From JADLGJ01 sp031423615 (lineage in GTDB: Bacteria > Omnitrophota > Gorgyraeia > Zapsychrales > JANLHA01), in assembly GCA_031423615.1 (NCBI GenBank), contig JANPFV010000082.1:9771-73770 (forward strand): 64,000 nt of DNA. Reading direction: 5' to 3'. The notes below the pieces were generated by a model. The model saw nothing but the letters and a program-made list of their open reading frames with translations. It was not told the DNA's origin and made no database searches. Both the position numbers and the translations under genes were made by a program. Shown piece after piece: positions 33,619-42,575 of the stretch. The number at the start of each line of letters is the position of its first letter. Position 1 is the stretch's first letter.

Positions 33619-34077
33619 TTATTTCGGAGCTGTTTGGGACGTAGCCGGTGTTTCGATTTTGCTGACTTTATCTTGAAAATATTGGCCGGAGACTTCCATG
33701 ACTTCAGTCATTAATTGGGAAGTTAAAGCGAGATTCTTGGCGCCAATGGGACTTTTGTAAAAGGCGATCAATTCCCTGATTTCATCCGGGGTAAAATGCT
33801 TGGCATAAATCGGAATAATGTTATCGATAATGGCATCGCTTTGCAATGCGTCACGCAATTGTTTTTGGGATTCGGCGGGAGCCTGTTTAATTATATCTTC
33901 AAAAATACGGATAATGCTGGCGCGCATGCCGTTGGCTTCCAAAAGACGACGGACCAGTTCCTTTGTTTCCGCCGGAACCGGGGCAGCCGCTGGACTTGTT
34001 TTGGGAGCCACCTGGGCAAAGGTGTTGGATGAAAGCACAATAACAAACACGACCGCGAAAGCTAAAATTCTACTCAT
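33619..34077 (-). CDS. DUF2059 domain protein, exported
   Basis: The 152-residue protein has a Sec signal peptide (MSRILAFAVVFVIVLSSNTFA, cleavage probably after residue 21), a Pro/Ala linker, and a helical DUF2059-like domain ('LVRRLLEANGMRASIIRIFE', 'IIPIYAKHFTPDEIRELIAFY', 'SPIGAKNLALTSQLM'). The family is common in Gram-negative bacteria and its role is unknown. The ATG at 34077 follows an AAGGAGAGG site. It is transcribed divergently from the polyprenyl synthase gene. Confidence 0.85.
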   Translation of the reverse strand: MSRILAFAVVFVIVLSSNTFAQVAPKTSPAAAPVPAETKELVRRLLEANGMRASIIRIFEDIIKQAPAESQKQLRDALQSDAIIDNIIPIYAKHFTPDEIRELIAFYKSPIGAKNLALTSQLMTEVMEVSGQYFQDKVSKIETPATSQTAPK

Positions 34078-34185
34078 GTCCTCTCCTTAATAATAAATAT
34101 TAATAAATGGGATTTTCAATTTTAGTCATCATATCACAAGTCATTTTCGTTGCGCCTATTTTTCTTGTATGTTACGATGTTGACC

Positions 34186-35283
34186 ATGTTAAAAGAAATT
34201 AAAGCCCAGATCGACAAAAGCCTCGAACGCTTTCTCGACAAAATCAAAATTGATTACAAACTTCACCTCGTCGATCCCATCCTTTATGCCAGCATCCGTG
34301 AATTTTGCCTGCGGGACGGCAAAAGGATCCGTCCTATCCTGCTGGCGTTAAGTTACAAAGGCTACCGCAAAAACGCCGCCCGGATGTCTCCTTCCATTTA
34401 TTATGCTTCCACCTGCATTGAACTCTTACATAACTTCATGCTCATCCATGACGATATTATCGACCGTTCGGATCTTCGCCGGGGAAAACCGACATTGCAT
34501 CGCCTTTTACAAAAAGCGGCCAACATTCCGCAGAAAGAACGGCTCGGCCGTGATTTAAGCCTCGTGGCCGGAGACATTGTTTATGCTTTGGCCATCGACG
34601 CATTTTTGTCGATCAACGAAGAATTGCAGCGCAAAGAACGCGCGCTCAAATATTTTATTCAAACCGCGGTTTTTACGGCCATGGGGGAATTTGCCGACAC
34701 CCTTCACGGCGTGCGCGGACTCAACAAAGTCACGGAGAAAGATGTTTTTCTGAATTACACCTTAAAAACCGCGCGTTATACTTTCGACTGTCCTTTGGTC
34801 GTCGGCGCCATTCTGGCCGGCGCAGGCCATAAAGACATTAAATCTCTCTCGAAACTGGGCCTTTTAATCGGACAGGCTTTTCAAATCCAGGATGATGTGA
34901 TCGGAATTTTTGACACCCAAAAGAATATCGGCAAATCGATATTAAGCGATTTGGCTGAGTCCAAAAAAACCCTCTTGGTCTGCCATGCTTACCGCGTCTT
35001 AAAAGGCCAGGAGCGTCAAAAGTTTTTAAAGATTTTTTCCAAGAATAAAAAAACTTACAACGATCTAATCGCCGTGCGGCAAATTTTTATCCAAGCCCAG
35101 AGCCTTAGCTATAGCTTAGAACAAATCCAGAGGCGCCTGGCCGAATCGCTTAAAATTTTACAGAACTTACAAATGGCGCCGAAATACAAAAAACTGATCG
35201 AGAAATGTCTCTTTCAGCTTTTTAAACACAGCGAAATCCTCGGACGCCAATATCAGGTCAAGGCTGCTTCTTTTCGGCGCTGA
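34186..35283 (+). CDS. Polyprenyl synthetase family protein
   Basis: This trans-isoprenyl diphosphate synthase condenses isopentenyl diphosphate with allylic diphosphates. The first aspartate-rich motif is HDDIID (88-93 from this start), followed by 'RRGKPTLHRLL'; the second is 'FQIQDDVIGIF'. 'LRDGKRIRPILLAL' is the family's N-terminal substrate loop. The chain length of the product cannot be told from sequence here. At 365 residues it is longer than FPP synthases (about 300), with a charged C-terminal extension. Starts at 34150 and 34177 are in frame; the TTGCGC/TACGAT promoter-like pair (about 34150-34178) favours 34186, close to a leaderless start. It is one of few plus-strand genes. Confidence 0.88.
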   Translation: MLKEIKAQIDKSLERFLDKIKIDYKLHLVDPILYASIREFCLRDGKRIRPILLALSYKGYRKNAARMSPSIYYASTCIELLHNFMLIHDDIIDRSDLRRGKPTLHRLLQKAANIPQKERLGRDLSLVAGDIVYALAIDAFLSINEELQRKERALKYFIQTAVFTAMGEFADTLHGVRGLNKVTEKDVFLNYTLKTARYTFDCPLVVGAILAGAGHKDIKSLSKLGLLIGQAFQIQDDVIGIFDTQKNIGKSILSDLAESKKTLLVCHAYRVLKGQERQKFLKIFSKNKKTYNDLIAVRQIFIQAQSLSYSLEQIQRRLAESLKILQNLQMAPKYKKLIEKCLFQLFKHSEILGRQYQVKAASFRR

Positions 35284-37273
35284 GACTGGCCAATTCTTTT
35301 AAAAGTCCCTGCAATATTTCGTCATTCGGATTCACTTTAAGACCCTGCTTCCAAATAAAGGCGGCTTTTTCAAACTGGCCGGCGTTGGCAAAAATCTTTC
35401 CCGCTTCGACATAAGCAAAAAGATCTTGAGGATAGAGGGCTATGGCCTTTAAATAATATTTTATCGAATCTTTAATATGTCCTTTCCTCGCCAACAGGCC
35501 GCCCAACTCCTTTAAGAAACCTTGCCCCTGAATCACCAGCAAAAAATCTCCCGCGCGGTCAATTGTCGTTTGTGATCCGTGATCTTTCAGACTGAGAGCC
35601 AAAAGAGCATACAGCACCCGTTCATCCTTGGCTTGTTGGGCATACGCCCGACGGTAAAATTCCAATGCTTCTTCCCAATGCCCCTTTTGTTCCAAGACCT
35701 GACCCAAATTCAAATAAATTTCCAAGCTATAGGGATTGAGCGCATTGGCTTTACGCAAATGTTCCTCAGCCGCATCCAGTTTCATTTTTCGCAAATAGCA
35801 CACACCCAAATTATTGTGTGTAACCGAAGATTCCGGATTAACCTCCAGAGACTTTTTAAAATAATCAATGGCTTGGGCTTCTTCCCCTTCCTGCCACGCC
35901 ATGTCGGCTAAATTTGTATAGATCTGCCAATCACTGCGCTCATTCGCAATAGCCCTTTGAAACCACATCTTCGCTTCGGCAAACTGGCCACGCAAAAACA
36001 AAGCATTGGCTAAATAAAAATTGACCATCTTATTTTGCGGTGCCTGTTTCTGCCAGTACCGGCACTGCCGGACTTCGTCCGCCCATAGGAAATTATACCG
36101 TTGAGAAACCACCGCCGGAACAATGATGATGACGGCCAGCAGACTTAAAAAGATCCCGGAGTCTCCCGCCCTTTTTATTTTCATGACAAACAGACTGGCC
36201 AAAGTGAATAAACCGATCGACGGGAAAAAAAGCCAGTGGGGTTCTATCATAAACCCTTCTTCCGGCCGGAACAGACAGCCCACTAAAATCGGCAACCATC
36301 CAATAAGAAACCAAAATAAAAAGGCGGTCTTTCTGTCACGCAAACCCCATCGATAAATCAAAAAAACAATCGTTCCCATTCCGGCCCAAAAAACGCTTAA
36401 CCATAAAACAAGGCGATTTTGCACGAGAGGAGTTGTCCACATCAGGACAATGCCTTGCAAGGTAAAAATTTTAGCGATATACCACGTAAAAATCTTTGTA
36501 AAGGTCGCGGCGTAATTTCCTAACGTCAGGCTGGAAAAACTGCCGGCACTCTCCAACACACTCACCTTCACACCGGCATAAATTAATGCAACTACAAAAA
36601 ATGGCCCCGCGGAGGCAATCGACGACAGGCCACTTTTTTTGAAAAATACAAAAGCCACGAGAATCAAATAAAAAGGTAATGTCGCGGCGGTTTCGTGACA
36701 CAACAATGCGGCCACAAAACCCAGCAAACTTAAAATAAAATAAAAATTTTTACGGCTTGTCCCGGTCATCGCTTGAGAATAAAAATAAATCGCCCCCAGC
36801 ATCATGATGACCTCAACGGCTAAATATCCCGCCGAGACATAATTGACCATCAATGTATTAATCGGATGAACAGCAAAAAGCACGGCGGTTAACAAACCCA
36901 CATTGTCATCTTCCGTCAAACGCCGGATAACAATGTAAATCATAAAGCAGATCCCAACGAGCAACGCCAAATTCGTCAAGTGGTAGAAAACAACGTTTTT
37001 CCCAAACCAGAAATATTCCAAAGAAATAAGGACATGGCACAGCGGGCGATAATCCGTAGCGTAGGCCGAAGACTCCAATCCCAAAGACTTATTCCCTCCG
37101 GGCAGAAAATTATATAAAATCCTGTGCAGATTTTGCGTTAAAGGATTTTTTAAGAAAAGCGAATCATCATCAATCATAAAAGGATTGCCCAAACTGGAGC
37201 CATAGAGGGCAAAACAAAGCAAAAAAAGCAATCCCGAGACTAACCACATCCGTTGAGAAATATTCTTAAGCAT
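35258..37273 (-). CDS. GT-C type (PMT/TMTC-like) membrane protein with C-terminal TPRs
   Basis: The 671-residue protein has about ten membrane segments in residues 1-390, beginning 'WLVSGLLFLLCFALYGSSL', with the acidic loop 'FMIDDDSLF' and 'YATDYRPLCHVLISLEYFWFG' typical of O-mannosyltransferase-like GT-C enzymes. From about 410 to 660 it has repeated TPR units ('MVNFYLANALFLRGQFAEAK', 'SVTHNNLGVCYLRKMKLDAAE', 'LEIYLNLGQVLEQKGHWEEAL'). The layout is that of TMTC-type proteins. A glycosyltransferase role using polyprenyl-phosphate sugars is inferred; the neighbouring polyprenyl synthase fits. Its 3' end overlaps that convergent gene by 26 bp. Confidence 0.85.
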   Translation of the reverse strand: MLKNISQRMWLVSGLLFLLCFALYGSSLGNPFMIDDDSLFLKNPLTQNLHRILYNFLPGGNKSLGLESSAYATDYRPLCHVLISLEYFWFGKNVVFYHLTNLALLVGICFMIYIVIRRLTEDDNVGLLTAVLFAVHPINTLMVNYVSAGYLAVEVIMMLGAIYFYSQAMTGTSRKNFYFILSLLGFVAALLCHETAATLPFYLILVAFVFFKKSGLSSIASAGPFFVVALIYAGVKVSVLESAGSFSSLTLGNYAATFTKIFTWYIAKIFTLQGIVLMWTTPLVQNRLVLWLSVFWAGMGTIVFLIYRWGLRDRKTAFLFWFLIGWLPILVGCLFRPEEGFMIEPHWLFFPSIGLFTLASLFVMKIKRAGDSGIFLSLLAVIIIVPAVVSQRYNFLWADEVRQCRYWQKQAPQNKMVNFYLANALFLRGQFAEAKMWFQRAIANERSDWQIYTNLADMAWQEGEEAQAIDYFKKSLEVNPESSVTHNNLGVCYLRKMKLDAAEEHLRKANALNPYSLEIYLNLGQVLEQKGHWEEALEFYRRAYAQQAKDERVLYALLALSLKDHGSQTTIDRAGDFLLVIQGQGFLKELGGLLARKGHIKDSIKYYLKAIALYPQDLFAYVEAGKIFANAGQFEKAAFIWKQGLKVNPNDEILQGLLKELASLSAEKKQP

Positions 37274-37290
37274 TTTTTCTCCGTTGCTTC

Positions 37291-38394
37291 TTAAATAATT
37301 TTTACGGCAATGGCATCTAAAACCAAACGACCGGCTGCGGTCGCTTGCAGACGCGGTCCGTTCAACGACAATAAACCCTGGTCGATCAAATTATCGATCT
37401 GTTGTCGAAGGTCCTTCGGTAATTGGCAATTCAATTTTTCTTCATGTTCACAGACAATGACGCCTGTATTCATTCTTAAACCAAAAATCAGCGCTTCTCG
37501 CAAGCGCGCTTCTTTCGAGAGAACTTCATGTCCTTCTTCGGGACTCTCTTGGGCTTGCACCTTCTTTAAATAATCCGCCAGCCGGCTGGTGTTCCAATTC
37601 CGACGGCCGTCGAGGTGGCCGTGGCTGCCCATTCCCAGGCCAATATAATTTCCACCTTGCCAATAATTAATATTGTGCTTTGATTCAAAACCCGGCCGGC
37701 TAAAATTGCTGACTTCATACTGAGACATCCCAGCGTCATTGAGCAATGACGTGACCAAAACATATTGCTCGGCTTGGGCGTGATCATCCTGCTGCCGGAT
37801 CTTCTGGACATAAAATTTGCTATGCTCCTCGACCGTCAAAGTATAAATCGAAACATGTTCGCTGCCCAGATCCAGCACCGCCTTGACATCCTTTTCGATT
37901 TGCTCGGGTGTCTGCTGCAAAAAAGAATACATCAAGTCGACATTGATGTTTTTAAACCCAGCCGCGCGCAAATCCCTAAACGCATACAAAGCCTTAAAGG
38001 AATCATGAACCCGCCCCAGATATTTCAAATAAGCATCATTCAGTGTCTGTATGCCCAGACTAACACGATTGACGCCGAGGCTAAACAGGAGTTTTGCTTT
38101 TTCTGGATTCAGATTTTCGGGATTGGCTTCAACGGTTATTTCGCAGTCCGGCGAAATAACAAAGCGCTGTCGCAACATCATAAACAACCGTTCAATTTGC
38201 GCGGGCGTCAAAAGACTCGGCGTTCCGCCTCCCAAATAAATCGTTTTAAGATGTTCTCCATGATATCGGCCGGCCTCCGCAGACAAGGCCGCCACATATT
38301 CATCCCTGCGGTGCTCTTGGGCGATAGAGACGGCAAAGGAACAATAAAAACATTTGCGTTCGCAAAAGGGAATATGAATATAAAGAGATGTCAT
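37291..38394 (-). CDS. hemW: HemW-like radical SAM protein (coproporphyrinogen III oxidase-related)
   Basis: The 367-residue protein starts MTSLYIHIPFCERKCFYCSF with the radical SAM cluster ligands C11, C15 and C18 and the extra 'Y-C-x-F' context of HemW/HemN. 'TIYLGGGTPSLLTPAQIERL', 'VTVEANPENLNPEK'-like 'ITVEANPENLNPEKAKLLF', 'GVNRVSLGIQTLND' and 'NINVDLMYSFLQQTPEQ' follow. HemW inserts heme or handles heme transfer; true HemN activity is unlikely at this length. The frame is open upstream to 38472 but the 38394 start matches the family. The upstream ribosome site is weak. Confidence 0.88.
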   Translation of the reverse strand: MTSLYIHIPFCERKCFYCSFAVSIAQEHRRDEYVAALSAEAGRYHGEHLKTIYLGGGTPSLLTPAQIERLFMMLRQRFVISPDCEITVEANPENLNPEKAKLLFSLGVNRVSLGIQTLNDAYLKYLGRVHDSFKALYAFRDLRAAGFKNINVDLMYSFLQQTPEQIEKDVKAVLDLGSEHVSIYTLTVEEHSKFYVQKIRQQDDHAQAEQYVLVTSLLNDAGMSQYEVSNFSRPGFESKHNINYWQGGNYIGLGMGSHGHLDGRRNWNTSRLADYLKKVQAQESPEEGHEVLSKEARLREALIFGLRMNTGVIVCEHEEKLNCQLPKDLRQQIDNLIDQGLLSLNGPRLQATAAGRLVLDAIAVKII

Positions 38395-38587
38395 AAAATT
38401 ATTTAAATTTTTATTTTTTCTTACGCTTTGCGCATAATTAACATTTTTTTCGCAATTGTTTTTACAATCCACTGTGACTATTTAGCGGTCGGTGAAGAAT
38501 TTTATTTCTCCGTCGGATAAAACGCCATTATTTTTTTATTTCTATTTTAACAGAATTAATTTTAATAAAAAATTGTTTAGAAAATTT

Positions 38588-38615
38588 TTGCATCTCTTAT
38601 CCCGTATGTTATTAT
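38588..38615 (+). promoter_or_regulatory. Promoter of the lysine-rich mini-gene
   Basis: TTGCAT (38588-38593), a 16-bp spacer and TATTAT (38610-38615) lie about 55 bp before the mini-gene. The 276-bp gap between hemW and the mini-gene holds nothing else recognisable apart from AT-rich sequence. Confidence 0.6.
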
Positions 38616-38670
38616 TAAAACATAATTAGCAATTCAACATCATCTTTATCTCTGAGAAAGGAGACAAACG

Positions 38671-38721
38671 ATGGCTACAAAGAAAAAAGCAGCTAAGAAA
38701 AAGACAGCTAAGAGAAAATAA
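38671..38721 (+). CDS. Lysine/alanine-rich 16-residue mini-protein
   Basis: The frame encodes MATKKKAAKKKTAKRK: 10 of 16 residues are Lys or Arg. A strong AAAGGAG site lies 7 bp before the ATG, a promoter lies upstream, and an intrinsic terminator follows about 25 bp after the stop. The sequence resembles one repeat of the tails of histone H1-like bacterial proteins (Hc1, AlgP), which bind nucleic acid by charge. It is far below the usual gene-calling cutoff. A nucleoid or ribosome-associated peptide is possible; so is a decayed remnant of a longer histone-like gene. Confidence 0.6.
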   Translation: MATKKKAAKKKTAKRK

Positions 38722-38745
38722 TTCTCAAAGCCCGCATTTACCAGC

Positions 38746-38780
38746 AAACCCCTCGGCATCAAACCCGGGGGGTTTTGGTT
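38746..38780 (+). terminator. Intrinsic terminator after the mini-gene
   Basis: AAACCCC (38746-38752) pairs with GGGGTTT (38769-38775), followed by the T-rich TTTTGGTTT. It directly precedes the YfhO-like gene. Confidence 0.7.
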
Positions 38781-38797
38781 TATGATATACTAAACCC

Positions 38798-41173
38798 ATG
38801 CCGCGATCCCGATCTTTTGATCATCCTCTAAAAATATCTTTTCTTTTGGCCTTTGTCCTGTCTTTGGCTTTTTACGATATAGTTTTTCTCAACAAAACAT
38901 TTAAAGTCACCACCGCGAATTCTCAAGCGCTCCCTAGCGGCGTTTATGGACAGCAAGACAACAAACCCCGTTTCATTCCGGCCAACGGAACGGACGCGCC
39001 GGTTTCCGAAGAGCCTATTTACGAATTTATAAAACAAAATATCCGTCGAGGAATTCTGCCACTGTGGAACCCCCATCAAGCCTGCGGTTATGCTTTGATT
39101 GGCATGCTTGAAATCGGCCTCTTCTTTCCCCTGACGCTCATTATGTATATTCTCCCCAATATAATGGCCTGGGACTGCCTCATCTTAGCGCGACTTTTCT
39201 TTGCGGGATTATTCATGTTTTGGTTTATGCGGCGGATGGGGTTTAAAGATCCCCCCGCTTTATGCAGCGCGATCGTATTTATGCTCAGCGGGCCTATGAT
39301 CTTACTGCAATATTGGACCGCGAATGTGGATTTGCTGACCCCGCTCTTACTTTTGGCGCTGGATCGACTTATTATTAGAGAAGCTAGCCCAAAGTCCATC
39401 GCCTTTCTGAGTATAACCATCGCCTTAACAATCTTTGCCGGACATCCGGAACATGTTTTCTTGGTCAATGCCTTTGGCTTGACTTTTTTTCTTTATCGAA
39501 CGTTCTCGCTTCATTATAAACCCGCCTACAAAAAGATATTTTTCTCTTATGCCGTGGCCTATGGACTGGGCGTCGGCCTCGCGGCGATCGTCTTCTTTCC
39601 CTTTTTAAACAATCTCATGGCTGGAGAATTCTGGACAGGCCATCCCGACGGCACGGGACTTTTGATGGAAGAACAGCGCGATCGCGCTCTATCTTTAGCT
39701 TTGCCCCATTTTTTTCAAAAAGAAAATTTAACTTTCGATTTCACGTTTGCCGGTTGGTGGGGCGGGTATCTGGGAACCTTGCCGCTGGCCCTCGCCTTTT
39801 TAAGTTTATTTAACAAACAGAAGCGAGGTCTCAACTATTTCTTCGGCATCTTACTGGTCCTGATCATCAGCAAAGAATACGGCCTGTTTTTTATCAATTG
39901 GATAGGGCATTTGCCTCTCTTTGATACCTGTCGTTACGCCATTCATACCCCCCCTTTAGCCGCCTTCACCGTCGCTATACTCAGTGGAATGGGACTGCGG
40001 AGTATTTCACAGGCCAAGAAATATTTTTTCAAAGGCCTGGTCTTTGTGGCTGGTCTTTCGGTGATCGTGATGTTGCATCTTTTTTTTCTACGAAAAAGCG
40101 GACATTTTGACATTTCCCTCCAAGCCAGTGCCTTTGCTTTGTTTTTGTTAATATTATTTCAAATCATTTTATGGCTCAAAGACCGCGGACTTCTCAAAAG
40201 AAAAACCGTGGGCCTTATTATGGTCACCTTGATCTTTTCTGAATTGTTTCTCTATATTCACCGGGAACATCCTCGCCGCTTTGATTCTTTCGCTAAAGTT
40301 CCTTATATCGAATTCTTAAAATCGCAAGACACCCCCAGCCGTAGCTATGGCATCTTTTGGGCCTTTTATCCCAACACCGCAACCGGTTTCGGCGTGGATG
40401 ATCTGGGATATTTTCTGGGGTTAGTCCCGAGCCGCTATGTGGATTTCGTAAATGCGCTGGTCCTGGAAAATCATTTTCAAAAAAACCTCCGTCCCCCGGC
40501 TTTGCGCGCCATGCCTATTGCCGCTGACAAGCGTAATATTCTGGATCTCCTCAATGTCCGTTATATTATTGTCCCGACGGACGGACGGTTCAAAAAATTA
40601 CTGCCCGACCCTGAAGAATTTAAAAAACAAATGAAAATGGTTTATAGCGGGGAAGTTGTGATTTATGAAAGACCCCATGTTTTGCCGCGGGCCTATATTG
40701 TCCGGCGCGTTATTTTTACGCCCGATAAAGATAAATCCCTGGATTTTATCAAACGCCTAGGTCTGGCCGCTCACGAGGGTGTGGTGATCACCCATGCGCC
40801 GGACCGAAAAATTTCTTCACACATCAATGCTTTGCCGATCCACGACGCATCAAGCATAAAAATTATCCGTTCAAATCCCAATGACGTTGTTTTGCAGGCG
40901 GAAATGAAAAATGCGGGATTAGTCGTTCTCTCCGATGCGTATCATCCCGACTGGAAGGTTTATATCGACGGAAAAGCCAGTGAGGTTTTTCAAACGAATT
41001 ATCTGGTGCGCTCCGTTTTTGTGCCGGAAGGCCGGCACAGGGTGCAGTTTATTTTTAGTCCTAAATCTTTTTACGCAGGCCTCGCTGTCAGCATCGTGTC
41101 CTTGCTTTTACTCATCGGACTTTTCTTTCTTCCCAATAAAAAACCCCCGTCCACTTTCGCAAACAGGGGCTGA
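38798..41173 (+). CDS. YfhO-family membrane protein
   Basis: The 791-residue protein has an N-terminal membrane segment, a periplasmic loop with 'ILPLWNPHQACGYALIGM', about twelve further hydrophobic segments up to residue 480, and a C-terminal soluble domain with 'LNVRYIIVPTDGRF', 'VLPRAYIVRRVIFTPDK', 'LSDAYHPDWKVYIDGK' and a final membrane helix. This is the YfhO pattern; YfhO members are GT-C-like and in some Firmicutes act in lipoteichoic acid or lipid glycosylation. The acceptor is unknown. A TGATATACT extended -10 box (38783-38791) suggests a nearly leaderless mRNA. Confidence 0.88.
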   Translation: MPRSRSFDHPLKISFLLAFVLSLAFYDIVFLNKTFKVTTANSQALPSGVYGQQDNKPRFIPANGTDAPVSEEPIYEFIKQNIRRGILPLWNPHQACGYALIGMLEIGLFFPLTLIMYILPNIMAWDCLILARLFFAGLFMFWFMRRMGFKDPPALCSAIVFMLSGPMILLQYWTANVDLLTPLLLLALDRLIIREASPKSIAFLSITIALTIFAGHPEHVFLVNAFGLTFFLYRTFSLHYKPAYKKIFFSYAVAYGLGVGLAAIVFFPFLNNLMAGEFWTGHPDGTGLLMEEQRDRALSLALPHFFQKENLTFDFTFAGWWGGYLGTLPLALAFLSLFNKQKRGLNYFFGILLVLIISKEYGLFFINWIGHLPLFDTCRYAIHTPPLAAFTVAILSGMGLRSISQAKKYFFKGLVFVAGLSVIVMLHLFFLRKSGHFDISLQASAFALFLLILFQIILWLKDRGLLKRKTVGLIMVTLIFSELFLYIHREHPRRFDSFAKVPYIEFLKSQDTPSRSYGIFWAFYPNTATGFGVDDLGYFLGLVPSRYVDFVNALVLENHFQKNLRPPALRAMPIAADKRNILDLLNVRYIIVPTDGRFKKLLPDPEEFKKQMKMVYSGEVVIYERPHVLPRAYIVRRVIFTPDKDKSLDFIKRLGLAAHEGVVITHAPDRKISSHINALPIHDASSIKIIRSNPNDVVLQAEMKNAGLVVLSDAYHPDWKVYIDGKASEVFQTNYLVRSVFVPEGRHRVQFIFSPKSFYAGLAVSIVSLLLLIGLFFLPNKKPPSTFANRG
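41136..41169 (-). terminator. Intrinsic terminator inside the end of the YfhO-like gene
   Basis: On the minus strand CCCCTGTTT pairs with GGACGGGGG (with G-U pairs) around a CGAAA-type loop and is followed by TTTTTT. It should end transcription of the convergent 89-residue gene while being part of the YfhO coding sequence. Confidence 0.65.
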
Positions 41174-41185
41174 CTCAATGGCTTC

Positions 41186-41455
41186 TTATTTCTTCTTGCG
41201 GTTAGTCATCTTTTTTGTTTTCTCGGTACGCTTGGAACGGGCCTGACCTTTACGTTTCTTAGCTTGGATAGCCGTATATTTTTCTGGAAGATGATATTTC
41301 ATCCAGCCTTCGGCATAAAGCTTAAGCCATTCATCCGTCGCACGTTCAATTCCGATGGAATATCCTGCCTTCTGGCTTTCAATCCACAAATGCCGATTGA
41401 TTTCTTCAATCACGCGTTTGTCCTTCAGTAAGTCACGAAGTTCATCAATTTTCAT
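41186..41455 (-). CDS. Small basic hypothetical protein
   Basis: This 89-residue protein is not recognised. It has an acidic/hydrophobic helical first part (MKIDELRDLLKDKRVIEEIN, 'RHLWIESQKAGYSIGIERAT', 'EWLKLYAEGWMKYHLPEK') and a C-terminal tail of about 28 residues that is extremely basic (KKRKGQARSKRTEKTKKMTN plus RKKK). The tail suggests nucleic-acid or ribosome contact. It has a TATACT -10 box in the upstream 79 bp and its own terminator, so it is probably monocistronic. It lies 12 bp from the convergent YfhO-like gene. Confidence 0.7.
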   Translation of the reverse strand: MKIDELRDLLKDKRVIEEINRHLWIESQKAGYSIGIERATDEWLKLYAEGWMKYHLPEKYTAIQAKKRKGQARSKRTEKTKKMTNRKKK

Positions 41456-41534
41456 AAGCCCTCACAGTGTTTCCCGCTTTTTGAAAGTCAGTATAGCGTA
41501 CTTCCTTTAAAACACAAAAGAAAATTATCCCTAT

Positions 41535-42266
41535 TTACTTTAAAATTTCCCGGCTTCCCGAATACGGACGGGACTGTGCCAACTGTGAAAATAAAATGCC
41601 CAGCTCATAAAGAATGAGCAGCGGAATGGTCAAAATGATCTGGCTGACTACGTCGGGAGGCGTCAAAATGGCGGCCACGATCAGAATGAAAACAATCGCA
41701 TAACGGCGTTTCTGCCGTAAAAACTCTGGCGTCGCAATTCCGATCCGCGCCAGAAATCCCAGAATAAGAGGCAATTCAAATGTCACCCCCGATGAAATCA
41801 CGATGGTCCCGATAAAAGAAATATATTTGTCCACCGTGATCATGGGCACCATCCACGATGAAGAAAAACTGAGAAGAAAATTAATGGAAATGGGCAGCAT
41901 CACAAAATATCCGAAAGCGGCCCCGCCCAAAAAAAACAGCAAGGACAACGGGCCGAAAATTTTCACGTAACGCTGTTCCTCTATTGTTAAACCGAGGCTG
42001 ATAAATTTCCAAAACTGATAAAGGATGACGGGAAGAGCCACAAAAAAGCCGCCAATCATGGCCAAGGTCACATGGGCATTGAACGCTTCAGCCGGAGAAG
42101 TAAAAACGATCTTTCCAACGGGGCGAACTACGTAACGGATCACCGGGTCGAGCCAATTCCAGACGACGATTGACCCGATGCCGAAGGCGGCGAGTGATTT
42201 GATCAAACGGCCGCGCAATTCATGCAAATGGGTGAAAAATGAAAGGACTTGCGGAGAGAAAGACAT
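41535..42266 (-). CDS. tatC: Sec-independent protein translocase TatC
   Basis: TatC is the receptor for twin-arginine signal peptides in the inner membrane. The 243-residue protein has the family's N-terminus ('FFTHLHELRGRLIKSLAAFG'), 'FTSPAEAFNAHVTLAMIGGF', 'LPVILYQFWKFISLGLTIEE' with its conserved glutamate pair, six membrane segments, and 'GVTFELPLILGFLARIGI'. Only one TatA-type partner is present nearby (42383-42556), a minimal TatAC layout. The gap to tatA (116 bp) holds a hairpin. Confidence 0.95.
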   Translation of the reverse strand: MSFSPQVLSFFTHLHELRGRLIKSLAAFGIGSIVVWNWLDPVIRYVVRPVGKIVFTSPAEAFNAHVTLAMIGGFFVALPVILYQFWKFISLGLTIEEQRYVKIFGPLSLLFFLGGAAFGYFVMLPISINFLLSFSSSWMVPMITVDKYISFIGTIVISSGVTFELPLILGFLARIGIATPEFLRQKRRYAIVFILIVAAILTPPDVVSQIILTIPLLILYELGILFSQLAQSRPYSGSREILK

Positions 42267-42343
42267 GATAAAAATACGACCCGGAAACTAGTGCACGGTC
42301 AAATTAATTTTAAAAAGTTTACCTTTAGAAAAAGTGCACTGTT

Positions 42344-42383
42344 GTACTGTGTTTCACTATTAACAATTAGATTTACACAGTAC
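42344..42383. repeat. 9-bp inverted repeat in the tatA-tatC gap
   Basis: GTACTGTGT (42344-42352) and ACACAGTAC (42375-42383) are perfectly complementary with a 22-nt AT-rich loop; the right arm reaches the tatA stop codon. The palindrome GTGCAC occurs twice nearby (about 42291 and 42334). It could reduce read-through so that less TatC than TatA is made; no T-run follows directly. Confidence 0.55.
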
Positions 42384-42556
42384 TAGGCGTCTTTATTTTC
42401 ATTTTCCTTTTTGTCGGTATCTCCTTTAAGGGCTTTTTGGAATTCCCTGATCGCCTTTCCCAAGGAACTGCCAATTTCCGGCAGGCGCTTGGAACCAAAA
42501 AGAAAAAGAATAACGACTAAAATCAAAAGCAATTCCAGAATTCCTATACGTCCCAT
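42383..42556 (-). CDS. tatA: Sec-independent protein translocase TatA
   Basis: TatA forms the size-variable pore of the Tat pathway. The 57-residue protein starts MGRIGILELLLILVVILFLF (membrane helix about 5-20), then the hinge 'GSKRLPEIGSSLGKAIREFQ' and a charged tail ending DKKENENKDA. F-G-x-x-x-L-P is the diagnostic hinge. It is short, so it falls below common length cutoffs. The ATG at 42556 follows an AGGAG site. It sits between tatC and a membrane-anchored protein gene. Confidence 0.93.
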   Translation of the reverse strand: MGRIGILELLLILVVILFLFGSKRLPEIGSSLGKAIREFQKALKGDTDKKENENKDA

Positions 42557-42575
42557 GACCGCGACTCCTCTTTTT

